A stretch of 64,000 nt of DNA from Hyphomicrobiales bacterium. Lineage in GTDB: Bacteria > Pseudomonadota > Alphaproteobacteria > Rhizobiales > Xanthobacteraceae. Of the stretch, positions 44,557 through 53,367 are shown piece by piece. The first letter of the stretch is position 1, and each line of letters begins with the position of its first letter. Made by a program: the position numbers and the translations under genes. The notes under the pieces were generated by a model. It was given only the letters and a program-made list of their open reading frames with translations. It did not search any database and was not told the DNA's origin. The DNA is taken from NCBI GenBank assembly GCA_017305715.1, contig JAFKKG010000008.1, positions 310,001 through 374,000 on the forward strand, written 5' to 3'.

Positions 44557-46152
44557 ATGTCGGTACGTCAGAGTTTGTTTGCAGCGGCTACGGCTTCCAT
44601 TCTCGCCTTTGCGAGCGCGCCGGCATCGGCCCAGACCCTGCGCTACGCCAACCAGGGCGACCTCAAATCGCTCGATCCCTATACGCTGAAGGAAACCACG
44701 ACGATCGCCCATCACGGGCATGTCTATGAAGGCCTCGTCACGCGCGACAAGGATCTCAAGATCATTCCGGCGCTGGCCGAAAGCTGGGAAACGCCGGAAC
44801 CGACCCGTTGGCGCTTTCACCTGCGCAAGGGCGTGAAATTCCACAATGGCGATCCCTTTACGGCCGATGACGTGCTGTTTTCCGCGGAGCGCGTTCGTGC
44901 CAAGGGTTCGAACTTCCTCACCAACGTTCCGCCCGACGCCAAATTCATCAAGATCGACGATTATACGGTCGACGTGACGCTGGACTCGCCGAACCCGATT
45001 CTCATTTCGCAATGGGACGGCTGGTACATCATGGACAAGAAATGGTGCACGGATAACAACACCGTCGCACCGACGCCGGCTTCGGCCACCACCCCGAGCT
45101 TCGCCTCGCTCAACGCCAATGGCACCGGCGCTTTCATGATCGAAAGCCACCAGCCCGGCGTCAAGACGGTGTTCAAGGCCAACCCGAACTGGTGGCGCAA
45201 GCCGGAGCATAATCTCAAGGAGATCATCTTTACGCCGATCGGTTCGGACGCCACGCGCGTCGCCGCGCTGCTGTCCGGCGAGGTCGACGTCATCGAGCCG
45301 GTTCCGATCCAGGACATCGGACGGGTGGATTCGTCGCCGAACGCCCAGGTGCTCAAGGGCCCCGAGCTGCGCACCATCTTCATCGGCATGGACCAGACCC
45401 GCGACGAATTGCTGTATTCAAACGTCAAGGGCAAGAATCCGTTCAAGGATGTCCGGGTCCGTGAAGCCTTCTACAAGGCCGTGGACGTCGAACTGATCAA
45501 GACCCGGGTCATGCGTGGCCTGTCGACGCCGTCGGCGCTGATGATCGCCCCGCAGCTGTTCAAGCTGTCCGGCGACTTCACCCGGCCGAAATTCGATCCC
45601 GACGGCGCCAAGAAGCTGCTCACCGAGGCGGGTTACCCCGACGGCTTCGAAGTGACGATGGATTGCCCGAATGATCGCTACGTCAACGACGCTGCGATCT
45701 GCCAGGCGGTGGTCGGCATGCTGGCCCGCATCGGCGTCAAGGTAAACCTGCTGGCGCAGCCCAAGGCGCAGTATTTCGCCAAGGTGCTGAAGCCCGGCGG
45801 CTTCCAGACCTCGTTCTACATGCTGGGCTGGACGCCCGCGACCTCGGACTCGCAGAACGTCCTCTATGACATCATGGGATGCCGCGACGATCCGAAATCG
45901 TCGCGCGGCGAAGCCAATCTCGGCGGTTACTGCAACAAGAAGGTCGACGAACTCACCGACAGAATACTGCTCGAGACCGATACCGGCAAGCGCGACCTGC
46001 TGATCAAGGAAGCGTTCGAGATCGCCGCCAAGGATTGGGGTTATATCCCGCTGCACCAGCAGGCGCTGGCGTGGGGTGTGTCCAAGAAGGTCAAGATGAC
46101 GCAACGTGCCGACAATCAGGTCCTGTTGTACTGGGCGACCAAACAGGACTAG
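44557..46152 (+). CDS. Dipeptide/oligopeptide ABC transporter substrate-binding protein
   Basis: 531 residues, SBP_bac_5 family. A Sec signal (about 1-25, ending ASA) leads into LRYANQGDLKSLDPYTL. LRKGVKFHNGDPFTADDV is the characteristic family block. The ATG at 44557 has GCGGGGGA upstream; the upstream in-frame extension is rejected. It heads a five-gene importer, and a hairpin separates it from the permease genes. Confidence 0.92.
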   Translation: MSVRQSLFAAATASILAFASAPASAQTLRYANQGDLKSLDPYTLKETTTIAHHGHVYEGLVTRDKDLKIIPALAESWETPEPTRWRFHLRKGVKFHNGDPFTADDVLFSAERVRAKGSNFLTNVPPDAKFIKIDDYTVDVTLDSPNPILISQWDGWYIMDKKWCTDNNTVAPTPASATTPSFASLNANGTGAFMIESHQPGVKTVFKANPNWWRKPEHNLKEIIFTPIGSDATRVAALLSGEVDVIEPVPIQDIGRVDSSPNAQVLKGPELRTIFIGMDQTRDELLYSNVKGKNPFKDVRVREAFYKAVDVELIKTRVMRGLSTPSALMIAPQLFKLSGDFTRPKFDPDGAKKLLTEAGYPDGFEVTMDCPNDRYVNDAAICQAVVGMLARIGVKVNLLAQPKAQYFAKVLKPGGFQTSFYMLGWTPATSDSQNVLYDIMGCRDDPKSSRGEANLGGYCNKKVDELTDRILLETDTGKRDLLIKEAFEIAAKDWGYIPLHQQALAWGVSKKVKMTQRADNQVLLYWATKQD

Positions 46153-46166
46153 ACGGCTTCGCTCCG

Positions 46167-46205
46167 GGTCCCGGCGGCTCACGCTTCCGGGACCTTCGCT
46201 TTTTT
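46167..46205 (+). terminator. Stem-loop with T-run between binding-protein and permease genes
   Basis: GGTCCCGG (46167-46174) pairs with CCGGGACC (46187-46194) over a 12-nt loop, and TTTTTT follows at 46200-46205. It resembles an intrinsic terminator, with the T-run 5 nt away from the stem. In binding-protein operons such a hairpin often gives partial termination, keeping the binding protein more abundant than the channel. Confidence 0.65.
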
Positions 46206-46253
46206 GGCGGCAGCGATGTCCGCCACGAACACCAGGGAAAGTGAAAGGAATAC

Positions 46254-47234
46254 ATGCTCGCTTTCACTCTTCGCCGCGCCATCCAAGCCATCGGCGTCTT
46301 GATCGCGGTCGGGATCATCTCGTTTTCGATGTTCCGGTTCGCCGGCGATCCCGTCAACCAGATCGTCTCGATCGATACTTCGGCAGCCGAACGCGAAGCG
46401 GTGCGCAAGTCGCTCGGCCTCGACGATCCCGTGGTGGTGCAGTTCGCACGCTATTTCGGCAACGCGGCCCAGTTCAAATTCGGCGTCTCCTATCAATTCC
46501 GCCAGCCGGTCTCCAATCTCCTGGCGGACCGGATGCCGGCCACCTTGGAGCTTGCGATCTGCGCCACCATTTTCGCGATGGTGTTCGGCATCCTGATGGG
46601 GGTCTATTCGGCGCTGCGACGCGAGTCTGCGCTCGCCAAGCTGTTCCAGGCGGTGTCGCTGATCGGGATTTCGCTGCCGACTTTCCTGATCGGCATTCTC
46701 CTGATCTATCTGTTCTCGGTGACGCTGGGCTGGCTGCCATCGTTCGGACGCGGCGACGTCGTGCGGCTCGGCTGGTGGACCACGGGCCTGCTGACGCTGT
46801 CCGGCCTCAAGGCGCTGATCCTGCCATCGATCACGCTCGGCCTGTTCCAACTGACCCTGATCATGCGGCTGGTGCGCGCCGAGATGCTGGAAGTGCTGCG
46901 CACCGACTACATCCGTTTTGCCCGCGCGCGGGGACTGACCACCCGCGCGATCCATTTCGGCCACGCGCTGAAGAACACGCTGGTTCCCGTCATCACCGTG
47001 GCCGGCCTGCAATTTGGCTCGGTTATTGCATTTGCGATCATCACCGAGACCGTGTTCCAGTGGCCCGGCATGGGGTTGTTGTTCGTGCAGGCGGTGCAAA
47101 ATGTCGATATCCCGATCATGGCGGCCTATCTGCTGATGGTGTCGCTGATCTTCGTCACCATCAATCTGGTGGTCGACCTGCTCTACACCATCGTCGATCC
47201 GCGCCTGCGCTCGACCATCAGCCGTCCGGCATAA
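46254..47234 (+). CDS. Dpp/Opp-type ABC permease (B subunit)
   Basis: 326 residues. The N-terminus LAFTLRRAIQAIGVLIAVGIISF and the late ALKNTLVPVITVAGLQFG with GMGLLFVQAV are standard DppB features. GAAAGGAA lies upstream of the ATG. It forms the channel with the next gene's product. Confidence 0.93.
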   Translation: MLAFTLRRAIQAIGVLIAVGIISFSMFRFAGDPVNQIVSIDTSAAEREAVRKSLGLDDPVVVQFARYFGNAAQFKFGVSYQFRQPVSNLLADRMPATLELAICATIFAMVFGILMGVYSALRRESALAKLFQAVSLIGISLPTFLIGILLIYLFSVTLGWLPSFGRGDVVRLGWWTTGLLTLSGLKALILPSITLGLFQLTLIMRLVRAEMLEVLRTDYIRFARARGLTTRAIHFGHALKNTLVPVITVAGLQFGSVIAFAIITETVFQWPGMGLLFVQAVQNVDIPIMAAYLLMVSLIFVTINLVVDLLYTIVDPRLRSTISRPA

Positions 47235-47246
47235 GCGAGATCATCC

Positions 47247-48218
47247 ATGTCCGATGCCGTCGTCCCCCACCGTCCCGAGCCGAGCGCAGTGCCGGCGCGT
47301 GGCGGCGTAGGCTGGGTCCGGCGCGCGCTCGACAGCGACATCTTCTACTCGTTCCGCCGCTCCAAACTGACAATGGCGGCGGGGATCGTCACGATCCTGT
47401 TTTTCCTGCTGGCGATCTTCGCCCCGTTCCTCTCCGTCCAGAACCCGTTCGATCCGGCGCAGTTGCAATTGATGAATTCGCGCATCTCGCCGCTGTGGAC
47501 CGCCGACGGCCAGAGCCCGTTTCTGCTCGGCACCGACGAGCAGGGCCGCGATGTCTGTTCCGCCATTCTCTACGGCTTGAGGGTTTCGCTCCTGGTCGGC
47601 GTGCTCGGCGTCGTCCTCGCCGGCGCACTCGGCATCACGCTCGGGCTGATCGCGGGCTATGTCGGCGGCGCGGTCGACGGCCTGATCATGCGCATCGCCG
47701 ACGTGCAGCTCACCTTCCCGGCCATCCTGATTGCGCTCTTGGTCAATGGCGTCGCCAAATCGGTGTTCGGCAACAAGCTGGACGCCATGAGCACGCTCGT
47801 CGTGCTGGTGGTCGCGATCGGATTGAGTTTCTGGGTGCAATATGCCCGCACCGTGCGCGGCTCGGTGATGGTCGAGAAGAACCGGGATTATGTCGCAGCG
47901 GCACAGTTGATCGGACTCCCCGCGCCCATCATCATGCTTCGCCACGTGCTGCCGAACACGATGGGGCCGATCCTGGTGATCGCCACCATCAACCTGGCGC
48001 TGGCCATCATCACCGAGGCGACGCTGTCGTTCCTCGGTGTCGGCCTGCCCGACACCATGCCGTCGCTCGGCACGCTGATCCGGATCGGCAACAATTATCT
48101 GTTCGCCGGCGAATGGTGGATCGTGGCCTTCCCCGGCTTTGCGCTGGCTGGATTGATCCTCTCCATCAACCTGCTCGGCGACTGGCTGCGCGACGCGCTC
48201 AATCCAAAGCTCCGATGA
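47247..48218 (+). CDS. Dpp/Opp-type ABC permease (C subunit)
   Basis: 323 residues. The periplasmic HPFGTDEQGRD-type motif appears as LLGTDEQGRDVCSAILYGLR. The EAA loop RDYVAAAQLIGLPAPIIMLRHVLPN is present. The gene starts 12 bp after the B subunit and overlaps the following ATPase by 4 bp. Confidence 0.93.
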   Translation: MSDAVVPHRPEPSAVPARGGVGWVRRALDSDIFYSFRRSKLTMAAGIVTILFFLLAIFAPFLSVQNPFDPAQLQLMNSRISPLWTADGQSPFLLGTDEQGRDVCSAILYGLRVSLLVGVLGVVLAGALGITLGLIAGYVGGAVDGLIMRIADVQLTFPAILIALLVNGVAKSVFGNKLDAMSTLVVLVVAIGLSFWVQYARTVRGSVMVEKNRDYVAAAQLIGLPAPIIMLRHVLPNTMGPILVIATINLALAIITEATLSFLGVGLPDTMPSLGTLIRIGNNYLFAGEWWIVAFPGFALAGLILSINLLGDWLRDALNPKLR

Positions 48219-49213
48219 CGCCCCCTGTTCTCTCCGTGCGCAATCTCGAGGTGGAATTCCACACCCGCCGCAGCGTCCTGCACGCCATCAACGGCATCTC
48301 CTTCGACATCGCCAAGGGCGAAGTGCTCGGCGTGGTCGGCGAATCCGGCGCGGGCAAGTCCGTGACCGGCCTTGCGGTCATCGGCCTGCTCGATCCACCC
48401 GGACGCATCGCGGGCGGTGAAATCCATCTGTCGGGCATGCGGATCGATCATCTGCCGCCGGAGGAAATCCGCCGCATCCGGGGAAAACGGATCGGGATGA
48501 TCTTCCAGGATCCGCTGACCAGCCTCAATCCGCTCTACCGGATCGGCGACCAGATCGTCGAGACCATCCGCACCCATACCAACCTGACCGAGACCGCGGC
48601 GCGCAAGCGCGCCATCGATCTGTTGGCCGAGGTCGGCATTCCCGCACCCGAGAAGCGCATCGACGCCTATCCGCATGAGTTCTCCGGCGGCATGCGCCAG
48701 CGTGTCGTGATCGCGCTGGCGATCTGCGCCGAGCCCGAATTGATCATCGCCGATGAGCCGACCACCGCGCTCGACGTTTCCGTGCAGGCGCAGATCATCT
48801 CGCTCATCAAGCGCCTCGGCCGCGATCACGGCACCGCCGTCATGCTGGTCACCCACGACATGGGCGTGATCGCCGAGACCTCCGACCGCGTGGCGGTGAT
48901 GTATTCGGGACGGATCGCCGAAATCGGCCCGGTGCAGGACGTCGTGCAGAACCCGCTGCACCCCTATGCCAAGGGCCTGATGGGCGCGATTCCGACGCTG
49001 GCGGGGGAAGACAAGCGGCTGGTGCAGATCCCGGGCTCGATGCCGCGGCTGTCGGCGATCCCGCAGGGGTGCCCGTTCAACCCGCGTTGCGGCTTCGTGT
49101 TCGACCGGTGCCGCGTCGAGCGGCCGGAACCGGTCGTGCGCGGCCGGCAGGCCGTCGCCTGTCATCTCTACGATGCCGCCCCGAATGACGTCGCCAAGGA
49201 GACCGCGGCATGA
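48215..49213 (+). CDS. Dpp/Opp-type ABC ATPase (D subunit)
   Basis: 332 residues. Walker A GESGAGKS (42-49), signature FSGGMRQRV and Walker [13 protein letters not shown] are intact. The C-terminal oligopeptide-type segment has [12 protein letters not shown]. It overlaps both neighbours by 4 bp, so the four transport genes after the hairpin are translationally linked. Confidence 0.93.
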   Translation: MTPPVLSVRNLEVEFHTRRSVLHAINGISFDIAKGEVLGVVGESGAGKSVTGLAVIGLLDPPGRIAGGEIHLSGMRIDHLPPEEIRRIRGKRIGMIFQDPLTSLNPLYRIGDQIVETIRTHTNLTETAARKRAIDLLAEVGIPAPEKRIDAYPHEFSGGMRQRVVIALAICAEPELIIADEPTTALDVSVQAQIISLIKRLGRDHGTAVMLVTHDMGVIAETSDRVAVMYSGRIAEIGPVQDVVQNPLHPYAKGLMGAIPTLAGEDKRLVQIPGSMPRLSAIPQGCPFNPRCGFVFDRCRVERPEPVVRGRQAVACHLYDAAPNDVAKETAA

Positions 49214-50211
49214 GTTCGGCAGGCTTCATCGACGTCAGGAATTTGCGCCGCGTGTTCGACGTTTCAAAACCGTGGCTCAACCGTGTGCTCGAAGGCGGCC
49301 ATCTGGAATTCCTGAAAGCGGTCGACGGCGTCACCTTCGACATCAGGAAGGGCGAAACCTTTGCCCTTGTCGGCGAATCCGGATCGGGCAAGACGACCGT
49401 GGCGCGGATGGTGGTGGGGCTACTGCCACCGAGTTCCGGCGAAGTCCTCATCGACGGTGTGTCGATGACCGACGCGAGGCAGGCGCAAGTGCGGCAAAAG
49501 CTGCGCCGCCGCATTCAGATGATCTTTCAGGACCCCTATGCGAGCCTCAATCCGCGCTTCCGGGTCGACGCCATCGTCTCCGAACCGATCCGCGCCTTCG
49601 ACCTGATCCAGGGCGAGCGCGACATCGCCGCGCGCGTCGGCGAATTGTTGGGCCTCGTCGGCCTGCATGCCGATGACGGCCTGAAATTCCCGCATGAATT
49701 TTCCGGCGGCCAGCGCCAGCGCATCGCCATTGCCCGCGCGCTGGCGTCCGAAGCCGAATTCATCGTCTGCGACGAGCCGACCTCGGCGCTCGACGTTTCC
49801 GTGCAGGCGCAGATCCTCAATCTGATGCGCGATTTGCAGGACAAGTTCGGCCTGACATATCTCTTCATCAGCCATAACCTCGCGGTGGTGCGGCATATGG
49901 CGAGCCGCATCGGCGTGATGTATCTCGGCCGCATCGTCGAGATCGCCGAGGGGCGCGAACTCTTCAACAATCCGCGGATGCCCTACACCAAAATGCTGCT
50001 GGGCGCGGTTCCGGATTTGGCGATGTCCGGGCGCCAGCGGATTCCGGTCAAGGGCGAGATTCCCAATCCGATCGATCCGCCGCCCGGCTGTGCTTTCAAC
50101 CCGCGGTGTCCGCTAGCCTATGATCTCTGCCGCGAGCAGGCTCCGGCGCTGATCGGCGGCGTCGCCTGCCACGCCGTCAACAATCGGGCCGAGGCCGGCG
50201 CTGAAGCGTGA
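49210..50211 (+). CDS. Dpp/Opp-type ABC ATPase (F subunit)
   Basis: 333 residues. Walker A GESGSGKTT, signature FSGGQRQRI, and Walker B FIVCDEPTSALD are present. The C-terminal FNPRCPLAYDLC segment is typical. It ends one base before the convergent GntR gene's stop, leaving no room for a terminator between them. Confidence 0.93.
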   Translation: MSSAGFIDVRNLRRVFDVSKPWLNRVLEGGHLEFLKAVDGVTFDIRKGETFALVGESGSGKTTVARMVVGLLPPSSGEVLIDGVSMTDARQAQVRQKLRRRIQMIFQDPYASLNPRFRVDAIVSEPIRAFDLIQGERDIAARVGELLGLVGLHADDGLKFPHEFSGGQRQRIAIARALASEAEFIVCDEPTSALDVSVQAQILNLMRDLQDKFGLTYLFISHNLAVVRHMASRIGVMYLGRIVEIAEGRELFNNPRMPYTKMLLGAVPDLAMSGRQRIPVKGEIPNPIDPPPGCAFNPRCPLAYDLCREQAPALIGGVACHAVNNRAEAGAEA

Positions 50212-50212
50212 C

Positions 50213-50941
50213 TTATCGTGGTTTGCTGTTCCCTGCTTCGGCAAGCGAAAGAAGCGGAATATCTCCTGCCGCATTGAGCCCGACCAGAAAGTCCATTCCG
50301 GCATGCATCACGTGCTCGGAAGCCAGCGTCGCCGCCGAACGCTCGTCTCCCTCGATGATGGCCCGCAATATCGCGGCGTGCTCTTCCCAATTGCGCGCCT
50401 GCCGGGCCGGGTTCATCGGCGAGAACAGCATGGCGGTTCTTTCGCGCAAGCGCTGCATCATGTCGCCCAGCACCGTATTCTGGCCTGCCGCGGCGAGTTC
50501 GCGGTGGAACGCCTGGTTCAGATCGAACAACTGCTCGAAGCGCTTGGCCGCAACCGCCGCCGTGCCCTTGTTCAGGACGGCTTCGATTCGTTTGATGATC
50601 TGCTTGTCCTGACGGCGCGCCGCCAGCCGCGCATTGTGCCCCTCCAGCAGCGCGCGTACTTCGATGGTCTCCCGCGCTTCCTGCTCCGTCATGGTCGCAA
50701 CCGCCGCCCCACGCCGGGCGGTGACCTCGATCAGGCCCTCCGACGCCAACGCGCGAATCGCCTCCCGCACCGGGTTGCGAGACACCCCCAGTTCATCGGC
50801 CAGCCGGCCCTCGACCAGCCGTTCGCCCGGCCTCAATCGTCCGGACAAAATCGCCTGACGAAGCTCGGTGACGACACGGTCGTGAAGCGAAGAATGATCC
50901 TCGCCAAGCCGGCGCTTCGGAACCCCAATGCTGAGCACCAT
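50213..50941 (-). CDS. GntR-family regulator (FadR subfamily, FCD domain)
   Basis: 242 residues. The winged helix-turn-helix includes RLADELGVSRNPVREAIRALASEGL (about residues 47-71). An FCD effector domain follows, with the metal-type His region FHRELAAAGQN. AGGTGA sits 6 bp upstream of ATG 50941, so this start is preferred over the GTG at 50950. It is on the same strand as the ferredoxin/diiron genes and is the obvious candidate to bind the TTGTATACAA-type sites at 53100 and 53298. Confidence 0.9.
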   Translation of the reverse strand: MVLSIGVPKRRLGEDHSSLHDRVVTELRQAILSGRLRPGERLVEGRLADELGVSRNPVREAIRALASEGLIEVTARRGAAVATMTEQEARETIEVRALLEGHNARLAARRQDKQIIKRIEAVLNKGTAAVAAKRFEQLFDLNQAFHRELAAAGQNTVLGDMMQRLRERTAMLFSPMNPARQARNWEEHAAILRAIIEGDERSAATLASEHVMHAGMDFLVGLNAAGDIPLLSLAEAGNSKPR

Positions 50942-50969
50942 GTCGTTCACCTAATCTCAAGACCCAGCA

Positions 50970-50996
50970 AGCCTGCGAGTTGATATGACGCAGGCT
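50970..50996. promoter_or_regulatory. 8-bp inverted repeat between ferredoxin and GntR genes
   Basis: AGCCTGCG (50970-50977) and CGCAGGCT (50989-50996) are perfect complements over an 11-nt loop. No T-run follows, so it is not a standard terminator. It lies in the 221-bp gap between the last ferredoxin gene and the regulator and may limit read-through or stabilise the mRNA end. Confidence 0.4.
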
Positions 50997-51162
50997 GTCG
51001 ATTCGACCGGCGCTTGCGAGGCAACCAGCCCGGCGCCAGTTTAGCGGAGTCGCGTGGAGATGCCATCCCGTGGCCTGAAATCCGCCGATGCGCGACCGCA
51101 CGTTTTCCTGAACACACGCAGCTACCTGAGGCGTGGATCGCGATGCCGGAAAGCCCCGCCGC

Positions 51163-51528
51163 CTATTGCTTTGGCTCGCCGGGCTGCGGCGTCTCAATGG
51201 CCGCCGCCGGCACGGCTGGCCGGACGGGCGCGCGCCGTTCCGCCAAGGGCACCCAGGACACGCTGACGTCACCGTTCAGGAACGTCTGGCACGCCATTCG
51301 ATAGCCGGCCTTGAGGTCGTCGTCGGTCAGATGCTTGCGTTCCTTGGGTTTCACGGCATCGGTGTGCTCGAGCCCGGCCTCGATCCTGCATTTGCACGTG
51401 CCGCATAGGCCGCCGCCGCACTTGAAAGGGATGCCGCCCTGCTCGCGCAGCGAAACCCGCAGCAGATTGCTGTTCGCCGGCGCGCTCGCCACCTTGCCGC
51501 TGTTGGTCAGGAACGTAACTTGAATCAT
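51163..51528 (-). CDS. Plant-type 2Fe-2S ferredoxin (second of the cluster)
   Basis: 121 residues. Cluster ligands are Cys37, Cys42, Cys45 and Cys80, with the pattern CGGGLCGTC. The C-terminal 30 residues are a Pro/Ala-rich tail. It should carry one electron between the reductase and an oxygenase. The start overlaps the stop of the 109-residue orphan gene by 4 bp. Confidence 0.9.
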   Translation of the reverse strand: MIQVTFLTNSGKVASAPANSNLLRVSLREQGGIPFKCGGGLCGTCKCRIEAGLEHTDAVKPKERKHLTDDDLKAGYRMACQTFLNGDVSVSWVPLAERRAPVRPAVPAAAIETPQPGEPKQ

Positions 51529-51854
51529 GACGCGGCGGACGCATGCTTGCTTGCGGGCAACGGCATCCTGCAGAGCTCGGTCTGCATATGACCGAATGTC
51601 GTCAGGTGCTCGAGTTCCTTGAGCGCCAGCGCGGTGGTTTCGAACTTTTCAAGAAACTTTGACGGCACATCGTTGATGATCGCGGTGCCGTCCTCGATCA
51701 CGCGGATCTTGGTGCTCTCTTCCAGCAGCTCCGCGATCACGAAATGCGCCTTGGTGTGTCCGTAAAACCGGTAGTCATAGGCCTGCAGCGGCCGCAAACC
51801 GGCGACCGCTTCGGTTCTGAACTGTCCGGGCTTGCTGGTCAGGATCACATACAT
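51525..51854 (-). CDS. Uncharacterised 109-residue protein of the diiron/ferredoxin cluster
   Basis: I do not recognise a family. The first 50 residues read like a small alpha/beta fold (MYVILTSKPGQF, FYGHTKAHFVIAELLEE), followed by a helical part (FLEKFETTALALKELEHLT). There is no signal peptide, membrane segment or Cys cluster; a single Cys lies near the C-terminus. GGAGG lies upstream of the ATG. Being wedged between two ferredoxin genes with an ATGA overlap suggests an accessory or small oxygenase-coupling subunit. Confidence 0.75.
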   Translation of the reverse strand: MYVILTSKPGQFRTEAVAGLRPLQAYDYRFYGHTKAHFVIAELLEESTKIRVIEDGTAIINDVPSKFLEKFETTALALKELEHLTTFGHMQTELCRMPLPASKHASAAS

Positions 51855-51882
51855 GGGTACTCCTCCAAAGCTATCGCCATGA

Positions 51883-52257
51883 TCATCCCTGAGCGGTATC
51901 GGCGGCGCGAGGCCGGTCATTACCGCCGCTCCCCTGCGGGGCGGCTCCCAAGGGCTCGATGGGGTTCTTGTCCTGGGCCAGCTCGACGTCGTGGTTGAGC
52001 CACAACTGGCAAATCAGGCGGTAGCCATCGTCGAGCCGGGGGCCGAGTTGCTTTCTTTCCTTCCAGTTCGGCGCCGGCAATTGCTCGGCGCCCTTCAGGA
52101 CACGGCAGGCGCATTTCGCGCACTTCCCCATCCCGCATCCGTAGCGCAGATGCGGGAAAGGAAATTGCTTGATGCCGGCCCGGACCACCAGATTGGTGTT
52201 TTCGGCGATCTCGCCCTGGTGGGTCGCGCCGTCGCGATGCAAGATGACGGTTGGCAC
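51883..52257 (-). CDS. Plant-type 2Fe-2S ferredoxin (first of the cluster)
   Basis: 124 residues. Ligands are Cys41, Cys46, Cys49 and Cys83 in the pattern CGMGKCAKC; an extra Cys51 follows. It differs clearly from the 121-residue ferredoxin in the same string, so the two probably have different partners. The GTG start lies 4 bp after the stop of the diiron enzyme gene. Its low spacing to both neighbours fits one transcript. Confidence 0.9.
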   Translation of the reverse strand: MPTVILHRDGATHQGEIAENTNLVVRAGIKQFPFPHLRYGCGMGKCAKCACRVLKGAEQLPAPNWKERKQLGPRLDDGYRLICQLWLNHDVELAQDKNPIEPLGAAPQGSGGNDRPRAADTAQG

Positions 52258-52261
52258 CTGA

Positions 52262-53032
52262 TCACGCCTGCAGTAGCTGGCGCTCGTCCTGCGGGACCTT
52301 GCGCTCGACGGCTTCGAGTTCGCTCATCGGCACCTCCTGCGCGACATAGTCCCAATACAGCGCCGTGGTGTAGAGCAGCCGCATCTGCGCGCCGACTTCG
52401 CAAATCTTCAGGCAGCGCTGCTGCAGCTCGACGGTATCGGCGTGCTCGAGCACGATCTGGTAGCCGCGCTCACCGTGGATTTCGTCCGACACGATGTGGA
52501 GATCGAAGAACTCGACTTCCTCGTCGCTGAATTTGTACTTCTCGCGCAGTGTCGGGGTTTGCTTGCGATAGATCGACGGCACCTGCGATTCCAGCCCGAC
52601 CACCAGGCCGGCGACGGCGACGATCGGATCCTCGCGCATCGCAACGGCATAACACCAGCTCTGCAGGCCGCGCGTCGTTGCGGTCATGTTGTCGGGATCG
52701 ACGACCCGCTCGCGAGTGGTACCGCAGGCTTCGGCGAAACGGATCAGCAGGTCGGTATGGCGGTCGCCGCCGATCTCCTCCTCATACATATTGGCGAGCA
52801 GGAAATCCTTGGCTTCCGTGAAGCGGTCCGGCATCCGCGAATAGATACAAGCCAGATAGTCGGCGAACGGTCCGACATAGTGGTAGTGGTTTTCAGCCCA
52901 TCTTGCGAGGTGCGCGCGGCTGAGCTTGCCACTCGCCCACGCGATGCTGAACGGCGCCTTGTTGGCGCTTTTGCCCTTGATCGCATTCTCCAGGGCGGTC
53001 CGGAATTCCACATGGTTCATCAATTCGGGCAT
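52262..53032 (-). CDS. Heme-oxygenase-like diiron enzyme (TenA/PqqC fold, CADD/UndA-like)
   Basis: 256 residues, all-helical. The metal-ligand set of heme-oxygenase-like diiron oxygenases is visible with nearly the same spacing as I recall for CADD: Glu85 and His92 (EEIGGDRH), Glu148 (GLESQ), then His179, Asp183 and His186 in HIVSDEIH. Such enzymes activate O2 to cleave C-C or C-N bonds, or hydroxylate nitrogen (UndA, CADD, BesC, SznF). Two ferredoxins follow directly, giving an electron source. The start MPELMNH has GGGAGAG upstream. Thiaminase TenA and PqqC are less likely, as they lack this ligand pattern. Confidence 0.85.
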   Translation of the reverse strand: MPELMNHVEFRTALENAIKGKSANKAPFSIAWASGKLSRAHLARWAENHYHYVGPFADYLACIYSRMPDRFTEAKDFLLANMYEEEIGGDRHTDLLIRFAEACGTTRERVVDPDNMTATTRGLQSWCYAVAMREDPIVAVAGLVVGLESQVPSIYRKQTPTLREKYKFSDEEVEFFDLHIVSDEIHGERGYQIVLEHADTVELQQRCLKICEVGAQMRLLYTTALYWDYVAQEVPMSELEAVERKVPQDERQLLQA

Positions 53033-53098
53033 TTTTCGCTCTCCCTTGTCGCGGATTGGTTGATCCGCCGGCTCCCGTTGCACGACCAGTAATTGAAT

Positions 53099-53126
53099 AT
53101 TGTATACAAAATTGAACGCCCGTCAA
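53099..53126 (-). promoter_or_regulatory. Promoter and GntR-type operator of the diiron-enzyme arm
   Basis: On the minus strand a -35 TTGACG (53126-53121), 16-bp spacer and -10 TACAAT (53104-53099) can be read. The -10 overlaps the perfect palindrome TTGTATACAA at 53100-53109, 67 bp upstream of the enzyme start. Palindromes with GT..AC cores of this size are typical of FadR-type GntR proteins. Confidence 0.65.
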
Positions 53127-53279
53127 GACCGCGGACGCACGCGCCGGCCATTGACCCCGACAGCAGAGCTCCTTGCAAAACAGAGGCGAAAATCCGCAAT
53201 AACTTGCATGTTCGACACCAATCAATCATGCTCGCACGAGGGCCCGCGCAGGACGATCCGGGCCTAGGGCCGTAATTTC

Positions 53280-53308
53280 TTGTTGTAATTTGGAATACAG
53301 TATACAAT
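53280..53308 (+). promoter_or_regulatory. Promoter and GntR-type operator of the permease arm
   Basis: A -35 TTGTTG (53280-53285), 17-bp spacer and -10 TACAAT (53303-53308) precede the permease gene by about 60 bp. The -10 overlaps CAGTATACAA (53298-53307), which differs from the other arm's operator in its first two bases only. Both arms therefore seem to share one regulator. Confidence 0.6.
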
Positions 53309-53367
53309 AATGACGCCATTAAACATATCGCGGAAGCAATCCGCTTTGCCGGTCTCTGGGGGGAGCC

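Larger units (their letters stand above)
53033..53367. other. Divergent regulatory gap of the diiron cluster
   Basis: 335 bp without a gene. Its outer parts hold the two opposed promoters and GntR-type operators described at 53099-53126 and 53280-53308. The middle (about 53130-53275) is moderate GC and shows no ORF or strong fold that I can see. Confidence 0.7.

Noticed and set aside
46106..49213. 1035-residue plus-strand ORF reading into the D-subunit ATPase
   Set aside because: Only its last 332 residues (from 48215) are a real protein; the rest is an off-frame reading of the two permease genes.
52262..53032. Thiaminase TenA or PQQ synthase PqqC
   Set aside because: The fold is shared, but the six diiron ligands and the ferredoxin context fit heme-oxygenase-like diiron enzymes, and no thiamine or pqq genes are near.
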